A DNA stretch of 47,713 nucleotides from NCBI GenBank assembly GCA_024403355.1, contig JAKSRW010000014.1:32001-79713 (forward strand), in the 5' to 3' direction. This document shows positions 37,362 through 45,289 of the stretch, one piece after another. Within the stretch, counting starts at the first letter, position 1, and each line of letters opens with the position of its first letter. The stretch is from Lachnospiraceae bacterium. GTDB lineage: Bacteria; Bacillota; Clostridia; Lachnospirales; Lachnospiraceae. The notes under the pieces were generated by a model. That model worked only from the letters and a program-made list of their open reading frames with translations. It was not told the origin of the DNA and searched no databases. A program made the position numbers and the translations under genes.

Positions 37362-37789
37362 TTATATTGAAAGTTCATCTGAAAAATTAATAAGTGATGA
37401 TTCTCGATAAAGAGGTTCTCTAGCAATACGATTTTTCTTAAGAGCTTTCTTAAATCCTACAAGATACGCAGAAAACTCTGATTCGATAGTGGTGTAGTCA
37501 CTGTTGATTTTCCTAAACTGAGAATTTGGAATTTTTTGAACGGAAGGAATTTCAATATAGGATGCATCGTTGATAATCAATGCATAACGATAATCAAGTC
37601 CGGCATCAGAACGAGAAGATGAGGGTATAGAGTGTCCTATCCTTCCAAATGGACGAATATCTTTGCCGAGATTGTTACGAAGTGGTATATAATAATCGTT
37701 TCCATCAGCTGTGATTTTCACACACAGATATGTACGGTGGGACTGCTTCTTTGTATTGCCTGGATCAAGTGTATATTCCGTTTGAATAG
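37362..37789 (-). pseudogene. Type III toxin (TenpN/CptN/ToxN-like), 5' end cut by an insertion sequence
   Basis: The minus-strand frame is open from the IS21 boundary at 37789 to a stop at 37362 and has no proper start codon or ribosome site. It reads RTYLCVKITADGNDYYIPLR, then GLDYRYALIINDASYIE, IPNSQFRKINSDYTTIESEF and FKKALKKNRI. This order matches the endoribonuclease toxins of type III systems (TenpN/CptN branch), which are held by a small repeated RNA. The N-terminal strand with the catalytic residue and the RNA antitoxin region are absent, so the system is dead. The family assignment is by eye. Confidence 0.55.
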
Positions 37790-38092
37790 TGCACTCTTTC
37801 CGGAAATTCAGAGCACCCTTTTCCGATATTTCAGAGCAGGCATTTCCGCTTAGGAGTGCAGTCCTCTATAATGAATTCATGCACATGAAAATGTGTAAAT
37901 TCATTACAGGAGGTCGATAACCATGACGGATTATCGAGAAATCATCAGACTAAAAAGTCTGGAGTTTAGCAATATTGCCATTGCTAACAGTTTGGGTTGC
38001 TCTCGCAACACGGTTTCTGAAGTACTTAAGCTTGCAGAAACACATTCTCTGGAATGGCCTATCCCTGATGCACTGTCAAACAGTGATATCGT
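37790..38092 (+). mobile_element. Left end of a second IS21-family element, truncated
   Basis: The end begins TGCACTC at 37790 and carries three spaced repeats: TTTCCGGAAATTCAGAGCA (37797), TTTCCGATATTTCAGAGCA (37820) and TTTCCGCTTAGGAGTGCA (37843), 23 bases apart. Such multiple terminal repeats are an IS21 hallmark. An istA start follows and is cut at 38092 by the third 33-bp repeat. Confidence 0.72.
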
Positions 38093-38102
38093 ACATTGGT
38101 AG
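37923..38102 (+). pseudogene. istA: istA 5' fragment
   Basis: ATG 37923, with GGAGG upstream, opens MTDYREIIRLKSLEFSNIAI and continues through the helix-turn-helix GCSRNTVSEVLKLAE to NSDIV, about 57 residues of some 400-500. The frame then enters the 33-bp repeat and stops at its internal TAG. It differs from the istA fragment at 35565, so two distinct IS21 elements are represented. Confidence 0.82.
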
Positions 38103-38125
38103 CGCCTACCGTGAACAAATTGTGA
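38093..38125 (+). repeat. 33-bp junction repeat, copy 3
   Basis: Identical to copies 1 and 2. It cuts the istA fragment on its left; on its right, 16 bases later, begins the promoter of the small toxin-like gene. Confidence 0.9.
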
Positions 38126-38141
38126 ACAAAACCAAAATGGA

Positions 38142-38171
38142 TTGACACACTAATTACGAATGATTTATTAT
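38142..38171 (+). promoter_or_regulatory. Promoter of the small toxin-like gene
   Basis: TTGACA (38142-38147), 18 bases and TATTAT (38166-38171). The transcript would start near 38178 and open with AGGTGCTACC, giving a leader of ~85 bases before the reading frame. Confidence 0.65.
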
Positions 38172-38265
38172 AAAAAGCTGAGGTGCTACCAAGATGGTAG
38201 GCGGCTGGCCCTTCTTACAGAGGAGGGATGTGAAAAGCCCTCTTGAGAAAGGGGGTGATGTGGAA

Positions 38266-38418
38266 ATGATGATGGACTACATAACGCTTGCAGGTTTATT
38301 ACTTGCAGTATTTGTGACCGGAGTTGCAGTTGGAAAGTTTGTTGATAAAATCGAAAGATTTATCAGCAGAAAGGAAGATGAAGAACATGGAAACGCACAA
38401 AAAAACAACCGCCGTTAG
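38266..38418 (+). CDS. Small membrane peptide, candidate type I toxin
   Basis: The 50-residue peptide begins MMMDYITLAG. One membrane helix (LLLAVFVTGVAVGKFV) is followed by a highly charged tail (IERFISRKEDEEHGN... NNRR). The ATG at 38266 lies ten bases after AAAGGGGG. Size, single helix plus charged tail, long structured leader, and an opposing promoter with shared terminator fit type I toxins such as Fst, TxpA or BsrG. I know of no named family for it. The first possible ATG at 38194 is not used because it lies in the leader hairpins. Confidence 0.65.
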   Translation: MMMDYITLAGLLLAVFVTGVAVGKFVDKIERFISRKEDEEHGNAQKNNRR

Positions 38419-38504
38419 ACGTCTGTGGAAAGAGTTAGGCAGTTGTTTTTCTGTTTAATATGATATAGGGTCTAGCCGTCTATCGGTAGCACCTTTTATT
38501 TACA
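38399..38504 (-). ncRNA. Predicted antisense RNA (candidate antitoxin)
   Basis: A minus-strand promoter, TTGAAT (complement of 38533-38538), 17 bases, TATATT (complement of 38510-38515), would start a ~105-base RNA near 38504. It runs through the inverted repeat, is complementary to the 3' end of the toxin mRNA and ends at the shared terminator. Start and end are predicted, not measured. Confidence 0.5.
38401..38450. terminator. Bidirectional terminator shared by the toxin-like gene and antisense RNA
   Basis: AAAAACAACCGCC (38401-38413) pairs with GGCAGTTGTTTTT (38438-38450) at 12 of 13 positions, giving T-runs on either strand. The left arm overlaps the last codons of the reading frame. The mismatch is C-A in the sense RNA but a G-U pair in the antisense RNA. 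Confidence 0.75.
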
Positions 38505-38570
38505 CAAGAAATATAACATAAAAACAAAACTAATTCAATACTATTTTAATTTTTTGAAATAAAAAACGGA

Positions 38571-38599
38571 TTGACATAAAAAGGTTGAAGATATATTAT
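38571..38599 (+). promoter_or_regulatory. Promoter of the RAYT-comM-dprA operon
   Basis: TTGACA (38571-38576), 17 bases and TATTAT (38594-38599). The first gene starts about 75 bases after the predicted start point. It does not overlap the antisense promoter further left. Confidence 0.65.
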
Positions 38600-38682
38600 A
38601 ATGATTGAAGCACTAGAAATGTTTTATGCTATATGGAATAAAACGGATTAACACGGCATGTACATAATGGTAGTGGTTAATA

Positions 38683-39306
38683 GTGAAAGAAGGTGAAAAG
38701 GCTATCGGATATCAAAAACGTATATGGTATCCAGGCGCATGCTATCATGTGATGAGCAGGGGCGTCAGGGGAGGAAAGATATTTCAGGATGAAAATGATT
38801 ACAGATTGTTTTTAGAGATTATAAGAATGTATCAGGAAAAATATGGGTTTATCATACACAGCTATTGTCTTATGACAAATCACTTTCATTTGCAGATTGA
38901 AACGAATAACGTTGCCTTGGGAACCATTATGGAAAGAATTTTAAAGGCATATGCAAATAATTTTAATATAAAGTATCATTATGAAGGTCATGTTTTTCAG
39001 GGCAGATATAAGGGGATAATTATTGAGGATTCGATTTATTTCCTTGAGACAGGCAGATATATACATCTAAATCCAGTGAAGGCAAAAATGGTTATGAAAC
39101 CCGAAAATTATGAGTATAGTAGTTATCAAAGTTATATTTCGCTATCAGAAAATGAGCTATTATATAAAGATAAAACATTGAGTTTTTTTAGAGATTCAGA
39201 TCCTGTAGAATACGCTAAATTTGTTGAAGCAAAAGTAACTCATGAGGAATATGAATTAAGTATTAGGACAGAATTGGGGGAGAATGATAATTGGCTACCG
39301 TGGTAA
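38683..39306 (+). CDS. REP-associated Y1 transposase (RAYT-like)
   Basis: The 207-residue single-strand DNA transposase has PGACYHVMSRGVRGGKIF, the HUH motif in MTNHFHLQIE (H67 and H69) and the catalytic tyrosine likely Y126 in GRYIHLNPVKAK. RAYT proteins are usually domesticated, single-copy and linked to REP repeats rather than true IS ends. No flanking IS200-type ends are seen. The GTG start at 38683 is followed by an end that overlaps comM by 16 bases, so it is the first gene of a host-like operon rather than a free element. Confidence 0.88.
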   Translation: MKEGEKAIGYQKRIWYPGACYHVMSRGVRGGKIFQDENDYRLFLEIIRMYQEKYGFIIHSYCLMTNHFHLQIETNNVALGTIMERILKAYANNFNIKYHYEGHVFQGRYKGIIIEDSIYFLETGRYIHLNPVKAKMVMKPENYEYSSYQSYISLSENELLYKDKTLSFFRDSDPVEYAKFVEAKVTHEEYELSIRTELGENDNWLPW

Positions 39307-40853
39307 AAAGTATGGCCGTGGAAGGCATTGATGGCTTTGTTGTTGAAGTGGAAGCGACCACGCTAAAGGGTGCGCAGCAAATGATATCAATTATTGGACT
39401 TGGTGATCAGGCAGTAAAGGAAGCAGCAGAACGAATGCAGGCAACTATAGAATTTTGCGGATATGAAATTCCCAAAGATAAGGTAATCATTTCTCTTGCG
39501 CCTGGAAATCGAAGAAAAAGAGGTTCTCATTATGATTTGGCTATGACAATAGCTCTTTTGGAGAATACGAATCAAATTGTGGTAAAAAATATAGATTCAT
39601 ATGCATATATAGGTGAACTATCCTTGAATGGCAACATACGTCCGTGTTACGGGATTCTGCCCATGGTAAATTCTGCAAAACAACATGGAATAAAAAGCAT
39701 AATAGTACCGGCTGATAATTTGGATGAAGCTAAAAGTGTTTCTGGGATTGATGTGATAGGAATGTCTACGTTAAGAGATACCATCCGCTTTTTAGAAGGG
39801 AAAATGAGTCCTAATCATAGTAAGATGGTAGCTCCTAAAACTGAAATAGAAAATCCTGTTTATTCAAAGATAACAGACACTCCAGATTTTGCAGATGTAA
39901 AAGGGCAAGATGAATTAATTGATGCGGTTGTATTAGGTGCAGCAGGTGGACATAATATACTTATGATTGGGGAACCTGGCAGTGGAAAAACGATGATTGC
40001 CGAGAGAATTCCAACGATTCTTCCAACCATGACAGAAAAAGAAGCATTAGAAGTTACAAAAATACACAGTATTTCAGGACTGGTTGAGCCAGGCCAGGGA
40101 TTAATGAAATGGAGACCTTTTAGAGCGCCACATCATAATGTGTCATTAAATGCTTTAGTCGGTGGTGGAAGCTATGCGCAACCAGGTGAGGTATCGCTAT
40201 CACATAATGGAGTTTTGTTTCTTGACGAGTTAGCAGAATTTAGTAAAAGTACTTTAGATGCACTACGACAGCCACTGCAGGACAAAAAGGTGACTATTTC
40301 AAGGGTTAATGGGACAAACACATATCCTGCAAATTTTATGTTTGTTACTGCGATGAATCCATGCCCATGTGGATATTATATGACTCAAAAGTGTAGATGC
40401 ACTGATTATGAAATTATGCATTATAGAAATAAAATATCTGGTCCTATTTTAGAGAGAATAGACATACAAAAATGGGTAAAATCAGTAGGATATTTCGATT
40501 TAGAAGAGGCACACCAGTATCGTAATTCCGAAAGTTTAAGATGTATTGTTGAAAATGCACGTAAAATTCAGGAAGAACGATTTAGAGATTATCCAGATGT
40601 AAATTGTAATGCACAGATGACTACTTCCCTTATTCAAAAATTTTGTAAGTTGGATGAAGAGTCTACAAATGTATTAAAAGAGGCTAGTGAACGTTTTGGA
40701 TATAGTGCAAGAGTTATACATAAACTATTGAAGATGGCTCGCACGGCGGCTGATATTCGAGGCTGTGAAAATATTGAAAAAGAGGATATAGTTTATGTAT
40801 TAGGATGCCGTGATTTAGATCAAAGCAATTCTAAGTTGTATACGATAGGATAA
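39291..40853 (+). CDS. comM: YifB/ComM-family AAA+ ATPase
   Basis: The 520-residue protein has a LonC-like N-terminal domain (VEGIDGFVVEVEATTLKG, SLAPGNRRKRGSHYDLAM), then the Mg-chelatase-type AAA+ module with Walker A GEPGSGKTM (about residues 227-235), Walker B LFLDELAEF and AMNPCPCGYYM. ComM is a branch-migration helicase that extends integration of transforming DNA. The start is a TTG at 39291 with GGGGGAG nine bases before, inside the end of the transposase gene. dprA follows after five bases. Confidence 0.92.
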   Translation: MATVVKSMAVEGIDGFVVEVEATTLKGAQQMISIIGLGDQAVKEAAERMQATIEFCGYEIPKDKVIISLAPGNRRKRGSHYDLAMTIALLENTNQIVVKNIDSYAYIGELSLNGNIRPCYGILPMVNSAKQHGIKSIIVPADNLDEAKSVSGIDVIGMSTLRDTIRFLEGKMSPNHSKMVAPKTEIENPVYSKITDTPDFADVKGQDELIDAVVLGAAGGHNILMIGEPGSGKTMIAERIPTILPTMTEKEALEVTKIHSISGLVEPGQGLMKWRPFRAPHHNVSLNALVGGGSYAQPGEVSLSHNGVLFLDELAEFSKSTLDALRQPLQDKKVTISRVNGTNTYPANFMFVTAMNPCPCGYYMTQKCRCTDYEIMHYRNKISGPILERIDIQKWVKSVGYFDLEEAHQYRNSESLRCIVENARKIQEERFRDYPDVNCNAQMTTSLIQKFCKLDEESTNVLKEASERFGYSARVIHKLLKMARTAADIRGCENIEKEDIVYVLGCRDLDQSNSKLYTIG

Positions 40854-40858
40854 ATAGT

Positions 40859-41611
40859 ATGGATTTGTATTTTGTATGGTTATCTTTACTTAAGGGTATA
40901 GGACCTAAAAATGCCAGATTGCTTATGCAAAAATATGGCTCCGTAATAAATATATATGAGAGTTGGGATAAAATCTGCGAAAGAGCCAATTATGACTGGG
41001 TGGATAGTCGTGAAGAATCGAAAAAGGCAATGGAGAAGGCTGAGAGGATTCTTTCTGTGTGTTATGATAAAAAAATAGACTTGATAAGCTATGAAAATCC
41101 GATATATAATAATGAATGGAAAAGACTAAATGATTTTCCTATATTGTTTTATGCAAAAGGTGATTTAAAGAATTTAGCTATGCCTGGGGTTGGAATTGTA
41201 GGGGCAAGAAGATGTAGTACTTATGGGAAAGAAGAGGCCCTTAGGATTAGCAATGAGGTAGTGCAACTGGGGAAAGCAGTTGTAAGTGGAATGGCTAAAG
41301 GAATTGATTCATATGCGCATACTTCCGCTTTAAAGAATGATGGTCATACAGTAGCTGTACTTGGTAGTGGTGTTGATATCTGTTATCCTGCTGAACATAA
41401 AAATCTGTATTATGCTATATGTGAAAAGGGGGTAGTGTTATCTGAATACCCACCCGAAACACCGCCTAAAAAATATAATTTTCCTATGAGAAATAGAATT
41501 ATAGCTGGCCTTTCGGATATTCTATATGTGATAGAAGCAGGTGAGCGAAGTGGTACTACATCTACAGTCAGGGCTGCAAAAAGATATGGCCGAGAGGTGT
41601 TTATTAAATGA
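40859..41611 (+). CDS. dprA: DprA-like single-strand DNA-binding protein, short C-terminus
   Basis: The 250-residue product has an N-terminal helix-hairpin-helix part (LKGIGPKNARLLMQKYGS) and the DprA Rossmann domain: GIVGARRCSTYGKEEAL, VSGMAKGIDSYAHTSAL, VLGSGVDICYPAEHKNLY and EAGERSGTTSTVRAAKRYG. It ends at REVFIK where full DprA continues with VPGN... and a winged helix, about 40-100 residues more. The stop shares ATGA with the next gene, so the shortening looks evolved rather than a recent break. DprA loads RecA on incoming single strands. Confidence 0.88.
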   Translation: MDLYFVWLSLLKGIGPKNARLLMQKYGSVINIYESWDKICERANYDWVDSREESKKAMEKAERILSVCYDKKIDLISYENPIYNNEWKRLNDFPILFYAKGDLKNLAMPGVGIVGARRCSTYGKEEALRISNEVVQLGKAVVSGMAKGIDSYAHTSALKNDGHTVAVLGSGVDICYPAEHKNLYYAICEKGVVLSEYPPETPPKKYNFPMRNRIIAGLSDILYVIEAGERSGTTSTVRAAKRYGREVFIK

Positions 41612-42297
41612 ATAATGCAGATTCGAAGGGTAAGTCTAAGAATAAATATTTTAAAAAATATTCAAAAGGTATTCAGATTAATGCTTTGATGGGTGTGGTT
41701 GATTATGTTTATGAATTAACAGGTGAGATAAAAGCAACTGCAAATGAACTTGATATGCACCCAGATAGAGTAAAAAAACTATTAATTACAAGTGAAAAGA
41801 TTTCCTATCCTGAGACGTCGCAAATCCAGAGGCTACAGGCTTATGGGATGAAAATGGAGGATATACAGAAGGAGCTTAACTTAAAGAAATCTGCCCTAAA
41901 TTCGTATCTGCCATATTCGAAGGTACCATATAAGGAACGAGTAATAAGTGCAAATGCGGAGCGTTGTGATTTATACAGAAAGAGAAAAGAAGCTGTAAGT
42001 GGAATAGTTGATGCCGCAAGCTTGATGACAGCATTGAGATTATTTCAGGGATATCCCTTTAAGGGGATAAATGGAAATGTATTTAAATATGCCGTGTTAG
42101 AAGAAGCGGGGGATGTATCAGGACTGCAGGTTAATTCTGCGGAAAATAATCAATTTATAGGGCTGAATGAAGTGTTGAGTTTTTTTGAGAAGTCACAGAT
42201 GCCTTTAGGTAGCCATGATACAGTGGGAGATGAAAAAATAGATAACACAGAAGAGTTCCTTGAGGTTGTGTTTAAAAGGTTTAGTCTGTTGAGGTGA
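41608..42297 (+). CDS. Helix-turn-helix protein of unknown function
   Basis: The 229-residue protein starts with a lysine-rich stretch, then two helix-turn-helix-like segments: IKATANELDMHPDRVKKLL and MEDIQKELNLKKSALNSYLP. The second is followed by YSKVPYKE and an arginine-rich RCDLYRKRKEA, a pattern I have seen only in uncharacterised clostridial proteins. The C-terminal 90 residues are not recognised. It overlaps the shortened dprA by 4 bases. It could supply the DNA-binding part that DprA lost or regulate the operon. Confidence 0.6.
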   Translation: MNNADSKGKSKNKYFKKYSKGIQINALMGVVDYVYELTGEIKATANELDMHPDRVKKLLITSEKISYPETSQIQRLQAYGMKMEDIQKELNLKKSALNSYLPYSKVPYKERVISANAERCDLYRKRKEAVSGIVDAASLMTALRLFQGYPFKGINGNVFKYAVLEEAGDVSGLQVNSAENNQFIGLNEVLSFFEKSQMPLGSHDTVGDEKIDNTEEFLEVVFKRFSLLR

Positions 42298-42405
42298 CAT
42301 AAGGAATAGAATAAAGAATATAAGTCTTATAAGGATTATTTTGCAGCAAAAAGGTATGGTCCTGTGTCAAGATTTAGCACAAAATAAAATGAGAAGTTCT
42401 GCCAG

Positions 42406-43230
42406 CTAAGCTGCCGGCAGAGACATAACCCTCTCATACAATTTTTCAAAGTCGTTAGGAGACATATAATCACAATGGCTGTGAATCCTAACGGTGTTAT
42501 AAAAAGTTTCGATGTACTCGAAAACAAGCCTGTAGGCGTGTTTGAAGTTAATGATATTAAATCTGTTAAGCCATTCTCTTTTAATCAGAGAATGGAAAGA
42601 TTCGATGCAGGCGTTATCGTAAGGATAGCCGCTGTGAGAATAGCTTCTCTGCATCTTTTCGGTGGCTTCACGCCACGCATTTGAAACATACTGACTGCCA
42701 CGATCAGAGTGAATAATAAGTGGCTGATCAGTGTTACGGCAGGCTTTTGCCTTGTTGATTGTTTCAATAACCGTTGATACTTCCATGGTATCTGCAAGAG
42801 TCCAGGCGATGATTTTCCTGGCATATAGGTCCATAACGCAGTTGAGGTATACAAAGCCATCATGTGTCCAGATATAAGTGATATCTGTGCACCAGACAGC
42901 GTTAGGACGTTCCGGATTAAACTGTTCATTAAGAACGTTATGTAATTCTTTGCTAAAATCAGAATCTCTGGTTGTGGTAGTCCAAGGTTTAGTCCACTGG
43001 GCACGAATGCCCATTTCGCGCATGTATTTACCTACAGTGCGCTGACTTATGGTTTCACCGGATTTGCGTAGTTCCCGGGCTATTTTAGGAGCGCCGTAAT
43101 TCTGTTTTGAATCATCATAGATTTTCTGGATTTCCTTTTTGACAGCTTCTTTTCGCTGACGAGTAGGAGAGACCTTTCGATTAAGAAAAGATCTGTATCC
43201 AGAGCGAGACACGCCTAAAATTTTCAGCAT
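42406..43230 (-). CDS. IS3 transposase OrfB
   Basis: The 274-residue DDE transposase begins MLKILGVSRSGYRSFL. Catalytic residues lie in WCTDITYIWT (first Asp), IHSDRGSQYVSN (second Asp) and NACIESFHSLIKREW (Glu). It is normally made by a -1 shift from orfA at the A7 tract (complement of 43335-43341); in that frame the coding continues upstream to the tract without a stop. Confidence 0.9.
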   Translation of the reverse strand: MLKILGVSRSGYRSFLNRKVSPTRQRKEAVKKEIQKIYDDSKQNYGAPKIARELRKSGETISQRTVGKYMREMGIRAQWTKPWTTTTRDSDFSKELHNVLNEQFNPERPNAVWCTDITYIWTHDGFVYLNCVMDLYARKIIAWTLADTMEVSTVIETINKAKACRNTDQPLIIHSDRGSQYVSNAWREATEKMQRSYSHSGYPYDNACIESFHSLIKREWLNRFNIINFKHAYRLVFEYIETFYNTVRIHSHCDYMSPNDFEKLYERVMSLPAA

Positions 43231-43307
43231 TCCGGAGATAGAGACGCGGCGCTTTGTTACTTTAGCAGCCTCTACCTTTGCAGAAACTTCTGTATAGATA
43301 GCTTCTG

Positions 43308-43606
43308 TTAATCTTTTCCCAGAATGCCGATGGCTTTTTTTAACACATCAAGTGCATCCTGTGCATCACGGAGTTCACGCTTAAGGCGAGCGATTTCTTT
43401 CTCTTCCTCAGAAGCGTAGCTACCGGAGCCAATAACCGGAATATCGCGTCATTATCTCTGAACTGGGCTTCCCAGCGAGCAAGTGTACTGACACCGATTC
43501 CTAAGTTCTTGGCACATTCAACCTGTGTAAGATCAGGATGCTCCTTGCGATAGTTGATGGCATCCAACTTGAACTGCTTGGTGTGATGAGTTTTTTGTCG
43601 TGACAT
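43308..43606 (-). pseudogene. IS3 OrfA with a one-base deletion
   Basis: ATG 43606, after GAGGAGG, opens MSRQKTHHTKQFKLDAINYR with a helix-turn-helix (CAKNLGIGVSTLARWEAQFR). At about 43446 the frame shifts after RDND; the other frame then reads the expected DIPVIGSGSYASEEEKEIAR and ends VLKKAIGILGKD at 43308. With orfA broken, full OrfAB cannot be made, so this copy is probably immobile. Confidence 0.75.
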
Positions 43607-43685
43607 AATGAGTTCCTCCTCTTTCTTGATTATACAACATTTAAGGGGATATCTCATTATATTTTGTACTATTTAGATGCTAACA

Positions 43686-43900
43686 CTAGAAGTAGATAAT
43701 AATTGGGAAAATATAAAGGAAAAATTGAGCGAATATGCAAGAATGCCTTTGTGGTAATAAAGGGAATGTTATTTAATTATATATAATAAAACATTAATGT
43801 ATGTGGAGAAAGTCATTAAGATGTTTGCATGAGACAATTTTCGAATTGATAGTGTTGCAGATGGAGCAAATGTAAGAAAAATAATAAAGGGGTTGTAAAC
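43686..43900 (+). other. Gap upstream of the defence operon
   Basis: Just after the IS3 end, one frame reads LEVDNNWENIKEKLSEYARM and stops at 43756, perhaps the tail of a gene cut by the insertion. TATAAT occurs near 43786 but a good -35 partner is not seen. Confidence 0.3.
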
Positions 43901-45289
43901 TTGAATTTAGGTATCGAAACAGAAACACTAGAATATAAGAAATCTACAGGGGAACTAAAGGAAGCAGTTCAATCAATGTGTGCAATTTTGAATAAGCACC
44001 AGCATGGTGAATTATATTTCGGTGTAAAGTCAGATGGTACTCCTATTGGGCAGGTTGTGACAGAAGAATCTATGCGTGAGGTCAGTCAGAAAATCAAGAA
44101 TTCTATTGAACCTAAAATTTATCCGGAAATAAGTAAGGTGGTTTTAGATGGAAGAGACTGTATCTATGTGAAGTTTGAGGGGAACCAAACACCATACTTT
44201 GCCAATGGTGTGGCAAGAATACGTGTGGCAGATGAAGATTTAGTAATGTCTCCTGAGCAGATCACAGAGTTGTTGTTAAGAAGTGGTCGAGAGGGTAATC
44301 GTTGGGAAAATTTAAGAGCCAATAAAACAATTGATGATGTAGACGAAGATCTATTAAAGAAATATACAGCACAGGCTCATGAGGTTGGAAGAATCGCAAT
44401 TACTTACACTGATAAGAGGACGGTATTAAATCAATTGGAATTAACGGATGGAAACTCATTGCTAAATGCAGGTAAAGCACTATTTAGTGATGATATTTTA
44501 CAAGATGTTCAAATGGCAATATTTGCCACTAATGAGCGACTGACGTTCAATGACATTCAACGACATCATGGACCGATATTGAAACTGGTAGATATAGCGG
44601 AAAATTATATTAGAAGTAATATACACTGGAGAGTAGAATTCACGGGAGAACTTCAGCGTAAAGAGATACCGGAAATTCCGGCTGATGCAATACGTGAGGC
44701 ATTACTAAATTCGTTTTGCCATAAAGATTACGCTTCAGGTCAGAGTAACGAAGTGGCAATTTATAAAGATAGAGTGGAAATCTATAATCCTGGAGCTTTT
44801 CCAGAAGGATATGATCCACAAGATTTTATAGATAGAGCTGAGAGACCAATTCGCAGAAATCCCAAGATTGCGAGAATGTTGTATTATTCAAAGGATATAG
44901 AGAGCTTTGGAACTGGTTTGAAACGTATAGCAGAGGCTTGTGAAGATGCAGGAGTAAGATATGAATTTAAGAAAATGAAATCTGGATTTGTGGTATGTTT
45001 TTATAGAACGTTAGAAAAAAATGATAAAAGTACGGATAAAGTGCGGATAAGTACGGATAAAATACGGAAAAATATGGACAAGCTTAGTCCTGCACAGATG
45101 AAAATCGTTGAGTATTTATTAGATGAAAAAAGAGTAACTAATAAGGAGGTACAACAGTTACTCGGAGTCAAAGATTCAAGAGCACTTAAAATAATAAAAG
45201 AATTGGTTGATATTGGGTTGATAGTTAAACATGGGAAACTAAAAGGTAGTTATTATGTTCTAAATGAAAATGAGGAGAGAAGAGAATGA
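43901..45289 (+). CDS. AlbA_2 (Schlafen-type) ATP-binding protein with C-terminal winged helix
   Basis: The 462-residue protein has an N-terminal AlbA_2 nucleic-acid domain (ETETLEYKKSTGELKEAV, HGELYFGVKSDGTPIGQ, VARIRVADEDLVMSPEQI), a middle part ending in a GHKL-like ATP site (ADAIREALLNSFCHKDYASG, VEIYNPGAFPEGYDPQDF, SFGTGLKRIAEACED) and a winged helix near the end (NKEVQQLLGVKDSRALKIIK). This is the COG2865-type layout. The start is TTG 43901 with AAAGGGG upstream. Its stop shares ATGA with ariA, so it is translated with the PARIS pair and may be an accessory or regulatory part. Confidence 0.82.
   Translation: MNLGIETETLEYKKSTGELKEAVQSMCAILNKHQHGELYFGVKSDGTPIGQVVTEESMREVSQKIKNSIEPKIYPEISKVVLDGRDCIYVKFEGNQTPYFANGVARIRVADEDLVMSPEQITELLLRSGREGNRWENLRANKTIDDVDEDLLKKYTAQAHEVGRIAITYTDKRTVLNQLELTDGNSLLNAGKALFSDDILQDVQMAIFATNERLTFNDIQRHHGPILKLVDIAENYIRSNIHWRVEFTGELQRKEIPEIPADAIREALLNSFCHKDYASGQSNEVAIYKDRVEIYNPGAFPEGYDPQDFIDRAERPIRRNPKIARMLYYSKDIESFGTGLKRIAEACEDAGVRYEFKKMKSGFVVCFYRTLEKNDKSTDKVRISTDKIRKNMDKLSPAQMKIVEYLLDEKRVTNKEVQQLLGVKDSRALKIIKELVDIGLIVKHGKLKGSYYVLNENEERRE

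Larger units (their letters stand above)
38181..38495. repeat. Inverted repeat flanking the small toxin-like gene
   Basis: AGGTGCTACC, a short spacer and TAGGCGGCTGG (38181-38208) recur on the opposite strand as AGGTGCTACC-GA-TAGACGGCTAG (complement of 38472-38494). Because they are inverted in the DNA, both convergent transcripts begin with nearly the same sequence. Confidence 0.7.
42365..43685 (-). mobile_element. IS3-family insertion sequence
   Basis: Ends at 42365 (TGTCAAGATTTAGCACAAAA) and 43685 (on the minus strand TGTTAGCATCTAAATAGTAC) are imperfect inverted repeats that converge on ACAAAATAxAATGAGA. It is 1321 bases long with orfA and orfB on the minus strand. No clear target duplication is visible. 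It separates the dprA operon from the defence operon. Confidence 0.85.

Noticed and set aside
34824..38125. CRISPR or classical integron array
   Set aside because: Only three repeats spaced 0.8 and 2.4 kb apart, no cas genes, no GTTRRRY/RYYYAAC attC cores and no integrase in view.
38683..39306. Full IS200/IS605 element
   Set aside because: No tnpB and no recognisable IS200 end hairpins; the gene is embedded in an operon with comM.
42298..43760. A single small gene split by the IS3 element
   Set aside because: Open frames occur on both sides (KEYKSYKDYFAAKRYGP left, LEVDNNWENIKEK right), but there is no start codon and no clear target duplication.
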